This document shows positions 7,065-12,197 of a DNA stretch of 12,197 nt, one piece after another. Each line of letters begins with the position of its first letter. The first letter of the stretch is position 1. The notes below the pieces were generated by a model. It saw only the letters and a list, made by a program, of their open reading frames with translations. It was not told the origin of the DNA and did not search any database. The translations under genes were made by a program, and so were the position numbers. This DNA is from Anaerolineae bacterium. GTDB lineage: Bacteria > Chloroflexota > Anaerolineae > Anaerolineales > E44-bin32. The DNA is taken from the NCBI GenBank assembly GCA_030598885.1, contig JAUVOZ010000044.1:1-12197 (forward strand), read 5' to 3'.

Positions 7065-7910
7065 ATGTCTCGAATCATTCGTGGAGCATTGCTCCAGGCA
7101 ACCTACACGGGCGATCATGAATCTATGATCCAAAAACACGAAAAATACGCCCGTGAAGCAGCTGAGCAAAAGGCTCAGATTATGTGCTTTCAGGAACTAT
7201 TCAATGGTCCTTATTTCTGCCAGGAGCAAAATATCAAGTGGTACAGTTTGGCCGAACCGATTCCCGGTGGTCCTACCATGAAACGCATGCAGGAATTGGC
7301 CCAAGAGACCGAGATGGTCCTGATTGTTCCAATGTACGAAGAAGAGACCACGGGCATTTACTATAACACCGCCGCAGTCATTGATGCCGATGGCACCTAT
7401 CTGGGCAAATATCGCAAGATCCACATTCCCCATTTAGGTGGTTTCTGGGAGAAGTTTTACTTCCGCCCAGGCAACCTTGGTTATCCGGTGTTCAATACGG
7501 CCGTCGGCAAGGTGGGTGTATATATATGCTACGACCGGCACTTCCCGGAAGGGGCACGTATGCTGGGTCTCAATGGCGCTGAGATCGTTTTCATCCCCGC
7601 GGCCACCTCGCGCGGCCTGTCACAGCACTTATGGCGCATCGAACAGACCGGCCATGCCATCGCCAACGGTTACTTCGTGGGCACTATCAACCGGGTGGGC
7701 ATTGAACAGGAGCTTGGCTCCAACGATTACTACGGCCAGAGTTACTTCTGTACCCCACGAGGCGAATTCGTGGGTGAAGTGGGCGACGCTCATAAAGAAG
7801 AACTCATTGTGCGAGACCTGGATCTAGGATTAGTCCGCGAGGTGCGCGATCTGTGGCAGTTCTATCGCGACCGCAGACCGGACACCTACAATGACATCGC
7901 GGTACCGTAG
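7065..7910 (+). CDS. Nitrilase-superfamily amidase, probable beta-ureidopropionase
   Basis: A C-N hydrolase of 281 residues, expected to cleave N-carbamoyl-beta-alanine to beta-alanine, CO2 and NH3. The catalytic triad is visible: Glu44 in FQELFNGPYF, Lys118 in YRKIHIPH and nucleophile Cys155 in VYICYDRHFPEGAR. NRVGIEQEL (209-217) and YYGQSYFCTPRG (222-233) are typical of the carbamoyl-amide branch (beta-ureidopropionase and N-carbamoylputrescine amidase). The two are hard to separate by motifs. Its position directly before preA and dihydropyrimidinase points to the pyrimidine reaction. This is the nitrilase-type enzyme known from eukaryotes, not the metal-dependent M20-family type used by some bacteria. 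AAGGAGGT with 6-nt spacing supports the start. It is the first gene after the 401-bp gap and 68 bp before preA. Confidence 0.88.
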   Translation: MSRIIRGALLQATYTGDHESMIQKHEKYAREAAEQKAQIMCFQELFNGPYFCQEQNIKWYSLAEPIPGGPTMKRMQELAQETEMVLIVPMYEEETTGIYYNTAAVIDADGTYLGKYRKIHIPHLGGFWEKFYFRPGNLGYPVFNTAVGKVGVYICYDRHFPEGARMLGLNGAEIVFIPAATSRGLSQHLWRIEQTGHAIANGYFVGTINRVGIEQELGSNDYYGQSYFCTPRGEFVGEVGDAHKEELIVRDLDLGLVREVRDLWQFYRDRRPDTYNDIAVP

Positions 7911-7978
7911 GAAACACCCCAGGAGGATCCTCTGATCCGGATATCCTGTGTGCCATTTCCCATTCTAGGGAGGAACCA

Positions 7979-9157
7979 ATGGCTGACTTGAGTATCGATT
8001 TTGTGGGGATGCACTTCCCTAATCCCTTTATGTTGGCTTCAGCGCCGCCGACGCGGACAGCAGAGATGATCAAACGGGCGTTTGACGCCGGATGGGGCGG
8101 CGCGGTGACCAAGAGCATCGCCCTCGATCCGGCCGAAGATCTCCAACCCCGACTCCAGCCGTTGCGCCACCGCAAGCGTAATATCGGCATGGAGAATGTA
8201 GAGTTGACCACTCAACTGACTGTCGAGGATTGGCAACGGGAGATAGCTGACGTTAAAGCCGTTTACCCCGACCGACCACTTTGGGCTAGTATCATGGATG
8301 CGCCAGTAGAGGAGAACTGGCAATGCCTGGCCGAGGCCATGCAAGAAGCCGGTGCTGACGCGCTGGAGCTTAACGTGTCATGCCCGCATGGTATGCCCTC
8401 CAAAGGGATGGGCGCTTTCATCGGTCAGAACGCCGAACTGACTGGCCAGGTTGTATCCTGGGTAAAGAAGGTGTCCAAGGTGCCGGTAGTGGTCAAACTG
8501 ACACCCAACGTGACCGACATTTCCTTTGTAGCTCAGGCTGCTAAAGATAACGGGGCGGATGCTTTATGCACGATCAACACTGTATTGGGTCTAATCGGCG
8601 TTGATCTGGACACGCTGACACCGGTGCCTTCAGTTGGTGGTGTATCCACCTATGGTGGTTATTCAGGTCCCGGCATCAAACCCATCGCCTTGCGCTGTGT
8701 TGCCCAAATCGCTAAAGCCACCGGGTTGCCAGTCTCAGGTCTTGGTGGACTGAGCACGTGGCAAGATGTAGTTGAGATCATGGCCGTCGGCGCTAGCACG
8801 GTGCAAGTTTGCACCGCGGTAATGTGGAAAGGATATAACATCATCGAAAAGCTGTTACCGGGATTGGAAAATTACGTGGACAGCAAAGGTTTCACCCATT
8901 TGAACCCGATCATCGGCGCGGCTCTGCCTAAAATCGTAGAATTCCCACAGATGCCGCTGGCACCTCGCGCCAGGGCAAGTGTAGATGATACGTGCAACGG
9001 CTGTCTGCTGTGCGTTACTGCCTGTTCGGATGGCGGCTTCCAGGCCATCACTGGCCTTAAAGGCGAGATAGTGACCATTGACGGCGACAAGTGTGATGGC
9101 TGTGGCTTATGTGCTATGGTCTGTCCTTTGGACAGTATCACCATGGTGCCTCGATAG
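7979..9157 (+). CDS. preA: Dihydropyrimidine dehydrogenase catalytic/iron-sulfur subunit PreA
   Basis: A 392-residue protein with an FMN-binding TIM barrel like dihydroorotate dehydrogenase (about 1-310), then a ferredoxin domain. It should reduce uracil and thymine to their 5,6-dihydro forms. Barrel motifs are TKS (44-46), ELNVSCPHGM (130-139), KLTPN (173-177), Asn200 in INT and YGGYSGPGIKPIALR (225-239). Two [4Fe-4S] motifs follow: Cys339-342-345-349 and Cys372-375-378-382. In mammalian DPD the active-site loop after CPHGM carries Cys671 as general acid; aligned by eye, this protein has Ile148 there (MGAFIGQ). The electron-input subunit PreT is absent from the window. AGGGAGGA at 7967-7974 precedes the start. 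The gene is 90 bp ahead of dihydropyrimidinase. Family identity is secure; direction and substrate preference are inferred from neighbours. Confidence 0.92.
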   Translation: MADLSIDFVGMHFPNPFMLASAPPTRTAEMIKRAFDAGWGGAVTKSIALDPAEDLQPRLQPLRHRKRNIGMENVELTTQLTVEDWQREIADVKAVYPDRPLWASIMDAPVEENWQCLAEAMQEAGADALELNVSCPHGMPSKGMGAFIGQNAELTGQVVSWVKKVSKVPVVVKLTPNVTDISFVAQAAKDNGADALCTINTVLGLIGVDLDTLTPVPSVGGVSTYGGYSGPGIKPIALRCVAQIAKATGLPVSGLGGLSTWQDVVEIMAVGASTVQVCTAVMWKGYNIIEKLLPGLENYVDSKGFTHLNPIIGAALPKIVEFPQMPLAPRARASVDDTCNGCLLCVTACSDGGFQAITGLKGEIVTIDGDKCDGCGLCAMVCPLDSITMVPR

Positions 9158-9235
9158 CCACAACCCAGGAAATGTAATCCAGGAGTTTGAGACAATCGCT
9201 AAGCACACGTTGCTCGACGAGTGGCAACGGAAAAG

Positions 9236-9242
9236 AAGGAGG
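9236..9242 (+). promoter_or_regulatory. Ribosome binding site choosing the ATG at 9248
   Basis: A perfect AAGGAGG ends 5 nt before the ATG at 9248. An upstream in-frame GTG at 9221 would add nine residues but has no such site and would overlap this one, so 9248 is preferred. Confidence 0.75.
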
Positions 9243-9247
9243 CTGTC

Positions 9248-10621
9248 ATGGATCTGGTCATCAAGAATGGCACGATTGTCACTGCTGCCGAGAGTTATCA
9301 AGCTGACATCGGTGTGAATGGTGAGACCATCGCCCTAATCGGGCGTGATCTTTCTGGTGATGAGGTCATAGATGCTCAGGGTATGTTTGTAATGCCTGGT
9401 GGTATTGATCCCCATACTCACATGGAGTTGCCCTTCATGGGCAGCGTCTCGGCTGACGATTTCCGTACCGGAACCATCGCGGCTGCTTGTGGGGGCACCA
9501 CCACCATCATTGATTTCGCCATTCAGGGTGAAGGGCAGACTCTGCGGGAAGCCCTGGACATCTGGCTGGAGAGAGCTGAAGGCAAGGCGTCCATTGACTA
9601 CGGGATGCACGTGGCCATTGGGGCAATGGACGACGAACGCATGATAGAGATGGGGGACATGGTGGATATCGGGGTGCCAAGCTTCAAAGTATTCATGGCC
9701 TACAAGGGTCTCTTCATGGTAGATGACGAGACCCTGTTTCGCTCGTTGATCAGAGCCAAGGAGATCGGAGGAATGATCTCGGTCCACGCTGAGAACGGCG
9801 ATGTACTTAATTACCTGATCAACAAGCACGTGGCCGAGGGTAAGAAGGAACCTATCTGGCACGCCCTGAGCCATCCACCCGAAGCAGAAGCGGAAGCGAC
9901 CCACCGCGCGGTGGTGATGGCGGGAATGACTGGAGCGCCGCTTTATGTCGTCCACATGACCTGCGCTGGTGCTTTAGAGGCGCTCAAAGCAGGACGAGCT
10001 AAGGGATTTAAAGTCTACGGTGAGACTTGTCCTCAGTACCTCATGTTCTCAATGGAGAAGTACGAGGAACCCGACTTCGAGGGGGCTAAGTATGTCATGT
10101 CGCCTCCACTGCGGGAGAAGGGGAACCCGGAGGCGTTGTGGAAGGGGTTGGCCAGCGGTGATCTTCAGACGGTGGGTACTGACCACTGTCCCTTCAACTT
10201 TGTTGGGCAGAAGGACATGGGCAAAGACGACTTCTCCAAGATACCCAACGGTATGCCTGCTGTCGAGACCCGGCTACCTTTGATCTACCACTTCGGAGTT
10301 AATGAGGGTCGGTTCTCCATCAATCGTTTCGTGGAGCTAGTCGCTACTGGCCCCGCGCGGCTCTTTGGCTTGCTGCCCCGAAAGGGCACCATCGTCATAG
10401 GTGCCGACGCTGACTTGGTCATTTGGGACCCCGATAAGGAATTCCAATTGACTCGAGAGAACCTGCATATGAACGTGGACTACAGTCCATACGAAGACGT
10501 CACCGTCAAGGGCTACCCGGCTATGGTCCTGCTGCGGGGTAAGGTCATTGTCAATGATAACGAGTTCGTAGGTGAAGTAGGAGCCGGCCAGTTCCTGAAA
10601 CGCAACCCGATCCATCTATAA
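9248..10621 (+). CDS. hydA: Dihydropyrimidinase (D-hydantoinase)
   Basis: Amidohydrolase-superfamily enzyme of 457 residues that opens 5,6-dihydrouracil to N-carbamoyl-beta-alanine, and the thymine-derived ring likewise. It should be a cytosolic binuclear zinc enzyme, usually tetrameric. The full metal set is present: His56 and His58 in DPHTHMELP, Lys147 (to be carboxylated) in SFKVFMAYKG, His180 in SVHAENGD, His236 in VVHMTCAG and Asp312 in GTDHCPFN. Tyr152 is at the position that stabilises the intermediate. Numbering is almost the same as in characterised hydantoinases. GMPAVETRLPL (335-345) is also typical of the hydantoinase branch. It lies between preA and a hairpin, so it is the last gene of the + strand series. 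Hydantoin hydrolysis is possible as a side activity; the pyrimidine context favours dihydropyrimidine as the true substrate. Confidence 0.95.
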   Translation: MDLVIKNGTIVTAAESYQADIGVNGETIALIGRDLSGDEVIDAQGMFVMPGGIDPHTHMELPFMGSVSADDFRTGTIAAACGGTTTIIDFAIQGEGQTLREALDIWLERAEGKASIDYGMHVAIGAMDDERMIEMGDMVDIGVPSFKVFMAYKGLFMVDDETLFRSLIRAKEIGGMISVHAENGDVLNYLINKHVAEGKKEPIWHALSHPPEAEAEATHRAVVMAGMTGAPLYVVHMTCAGALEALKAGRAKGFKVYGETCPQYLMFSMEKYEEPDFEGAKYVMSPPLREKGNPEALWKGLASGDLQTVGTDHCPFNFVGQKDMGKDDFSKIPNGMPAVETRLPLIYHFGVNEGRFSINRFVELVATGPARLFGLLPRKGTIVIGADADLVIWDPDKEFQLTRENLHMNVDYSPYEDVTVKGYPAMVLLRGKVIVNDNEFVGEVGAGQFLKRNPIHL

Positions 10622-10646
10622 TTACCCATTAATCCGGATCAATGTA

Positions 10647-10678
10647 ATGGGAACCCTCTATCATCAGAGGGTTCCCAT
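10647..10678. terminator. Perfect 13-bp hairpin between convergent hydA and hutU
   Basis: ATGGGAACCCTCT (10647-10659) and AGAGGGTTCCCAT (10666-10678) are exact reverse complements around the 6-nt loop ATCATC. It begins 26 bp after the hydA stop and lies about 97 bp beyond the hutU stop on the other strand. It could end transcription in both directions. Neither side has a proper U-tract (GTGTGTGG after it on +, TACATTGA on -), so it may be an RNA 3'-end stabiliser or a factor-assisted terminator instead. Confidence 0.7.
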
Positions 10679-10774
10679 GTGTGTGGTTTAAGGAATACTG
10701 AATACTATGCCAGCATGAAGTTTTGCAGGTACTTAAGTTCGCTGGCTATATACTCATCGTCAATCCCGAATCCC

Positions 10775-12197
10775 TTATTCTCTCAACATTGGCATCTTGA
10801 TCCCATGTCGGCGGGCAGCTTCGATGGCTTCTTGGTAACCGGCGTCGGCATGGCGCACAATTCCTAATCCAGGGTCGGTGGTCAATACTCGTTCCAAACG
10901 GCGTGCGGCTTCGGGCGTGCCGTCGGCGACGATCACCTGTCCGGCGTGCTGACTGAATCCGATACCCACACCTCCTCCATGATGGAAGGAAACCCAGGTC
11001 GCTCCACCGACGGCGTTGAGCATGGCGTTTAGTAGCGGCCAGTCGCTGACGGCATCGGTGCCATCCAGCATCCCTTCAGTTTCTCTGTTGGGTGATGCCA
11101 CCGAGCCGGCGTCCAGGTGGTCGCGGCCGATCACGATCGGCGCCTCCAGCTCGCCACTGGCGACCATCTGGTTGAATCTAAGTCCGGCTTGGGCACGTTC
11201 ACCATATCCCAACCAACAGATACGGGCCGGCAACCCCTGGAAAGGGATTTTCTCACCCACTATCTTCAACCATCGATGCAGGTGTTCATCCTGGGGGAAT
11301 AGCTCCATCACCGCCTGATCGGTGCGGTAGATGTCCTCTGGCTCGCCTGAGAGCGCCACCCAACGGAAGGGTCCCTTACCGTGGAAAAAAAGTGGACGTA
11401 TATAAGCGGGAACAAATCCTGGGTAGGCAAAAGCCTGCTTAACGCCAGCGTCGTAAGCCCGCTGGCGCAAATTATTGCCATAATCAAACACCTCCGACCC
11501 TTCACGCTGGAAAGCCAGCATAGCCTCAACGTGACGAGCCATCGATTCCAGCGATCGACGGCCATATTCCTCATGGTCTGAAGTACGTAGTACTTCAGCT
11601 TCTTCCAGACTTAGGCCTTGGGGAATGTAGTCGAAAACGTCGTGGGCGGGGGTTTGGTCGGTAACGACATCCGGGGTCACCCCCCTCAGGACCAACTCGG
11701 GATATACCTCGGCCGCGTTGCCGATCAGGCCGATGGAACGCGGCTCCCGTTCCTCGAGGGCTTCCTCAACCAGAGTCATAGCCTCTTCCAATTCGTCGAC
11801 CACCAGGTCGATGTAGCCAGCATCCAATCGTCGCTGGGCGCGCGCCGGGTCGACCTCGACGATCAATCCTATACCCTCATTCATCGTGATCGCTAGTGGT
11901 TGGGCGCCGCCCATACCGCCCAACCCGGCAGTCAGCACGAACTTACCCTTCAACGAGCTCCAGCCCCGTAGCCGGGCGAGCGAGCCGAGGGTCTCGTAGG
12001 TGCCCTGCAGGATCCCTTGAGTGCCGATATATATCCACGAGCCGGCCGTCATCTGGCCGTACATGATCAGACCTTTAGCGGCCAACTCGTCGAAGTGTTC
12101 CTGGGTGGCCCAGTGGGGCACAAGATTGGAATTGGCAATCAGAACACGCGGCGCGTCTGGATGGGTTTGGAAAATCGCCACCGGTTTGCCAGATTGG
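10775..12197 (-). CDS. hutU: Urocanate hydratase, 5' end beyond the window
   Basis: Urocanase hydrates urocanate to imidazolonepropionate, step two of histidine breakdown, using NAD+ as a tightly bound electrophile. The frame reads off the right edge (QSGKPVAIFQTH...), so the GTG at 12179-12181 is an internal valine rather than a start. Roughly 85 N-terminal residues lie outside. The visible part is strongly conserved: HPDAPRVLIANSNLVPHW, YGQMTAGSWIYIG, the NAD-binding GLGGMGGAQP, the catalytic-cysteine region ARICWLGYG, GRDHLDAGSVASPNRETE, DAVSDWPLLNAMLN, SFHHGGGVGIGFSQHAG and RHADAGY. The gene is convergent with the pyrimidine genes and ends at TAA 10775-10777. No other hut gene is in view; partners may lie to the right. 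G+C looks higher here than in the left part of the window. Confidence 0.96.
   Translation of the reverse strand, partial: QSGKPVAIFQTHPDAPRVLIANSNLVPHWATQEHFDELAAKGLIMYGQMTAGSWIYIGTQGILQGTYETLGSLARLRGWSSLKGKFVLTAGLGGMGGAQPLAITMNEGIGLIVEVDPARAQRRLDAGYIDLVVDELEEAMTLVEEALEEREPRSIGLIGNAAEVYPELVLRGVTPDVVTDQTPAHDVFDYIPQGLSLEEAEVLRTSDHEEYGRRSLESMARHVEAMLAFQREGSEVFDYGNNLRQRAYDAGVKQAFAYPGFVPAYIRPLFFHGKGPFRWVALSGEPEDIYRTDQAVMELFPQDEHLHRWLKIVGEKIPFQGLPARICWLGYGERAQAGLRFNQMVASGELEAPIVIGRDHLDAGSVASPNRETEGMLDGTDAVSDWPLLNAMLNAVGGATWVSFHHGGGVGIGFSQHAGQVIVADGTPEAARRLERVLTTDPGLGIVRHADAGYQEAIEAARRHGIKMPMLRE

Noticed and set aside
7920..7950. Extra AGGAGG at 7921-7926 in the gap before preA, with a small GGATC/GATCC stem
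   Set aside because: No ATG, GTG or TTG start with a worthwhile frame follows at suitable spacing, and the stem is only 5 bp; probably chance.
9335..9955. 206-codon - strand frame opposite dihydropyrimidinase
   Set aside because: It overlaps the conserved zinc-site coding region on the other strand and is His/Arg-rich with no motif; a shadow of hydA.
1..12197. Mobile elements, CRISPR arrays, tRNA or rRNA genes
   Set aside because: No transposase or integrase reading frame, spaced direct repeats, or cloverleaf or rRNA signature was seen on either strand.

Overview
The window reads as bacterial chromosomal DNA from an organism of moderate G+C. AGGAGG-type ribosome binding sites sit in front of most genes. 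Almost all coding capacity lies on the + strand; one gene converges on it from the right end. There is no phage, transposon, CRISPR or RNA-gene signal. I cannot assign a phylum from sequence alone. The iron-sulfur dihydropyrimidine dehydrogenase subunit, carbamate kinase and CoA-acylating semialdehyde dehydrogenase would suit an anaerobic or facultative fermentative bacterium (inference).

Left block (1-2311): a guanidino-group-modifying enzyme (arginine deiminase/amidinotransferase fold), a metallo-beta-lactamase-fold hydrolase of the MJ0301-like type, and the wreck of a small unknown gene. That small gene overlaps the hydrolase stop and appears to carry a +1 frameshift in a run of five C, and possibly an in-frame stop.

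Middle block (2312-6663): carbamate kinase, a class III PLP aminotransferase, a methylmalonate/malonate-semialdehyde dehydrogenase and a short ferritin-like helical protein. All are co-directional, with gaps of about 23-90 bp.

A 401-bp non-coding gap (6664-7064) separates this from the right block (7065-10621): a beta-ureidopropionase-type nitrilase-superfamily amidase, dihydropyrimidine dehydrogenase subunit PreA, and dihydropyrimidinase. A 13-bp perfect hairpin then marks the end of the + strand series. A 5'-truncated urocanate hydratase gene (hutU) runs in from the right edge on the - strand.

Read together, the genes encode a nearly complete reductive pyrimidine catabolic route. Uracil is reduced to dihydrouracil (PreA), opened to N-carbamoyl-beta-alanine (dihydropyrimidinase), and cleaved to beta-alanine plus CO2 and NH3 (beta-ureidopropionase). 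Beta-alanine would then go to malonate semialdehyde (aminotransferase) and acetyl-CoA (semialdehyde dehydrogenase). Thymine would give propionyl-CoA by the same enzymes. Gene order is roughly the reverse of the chemical order. The flavin/NAD(P)-binding partner PreT, a transporter and a regulator are not in the window. The deiminase, carbamate kinase and urocanase give the neighbourhood a wider nitrogen-compound catabolism theme. The main oddities are the broken small gene, the missing active-site cysteine in the PreA loop, and the deiminase-carbamate kinase pairing with no carbamoyltransferase.
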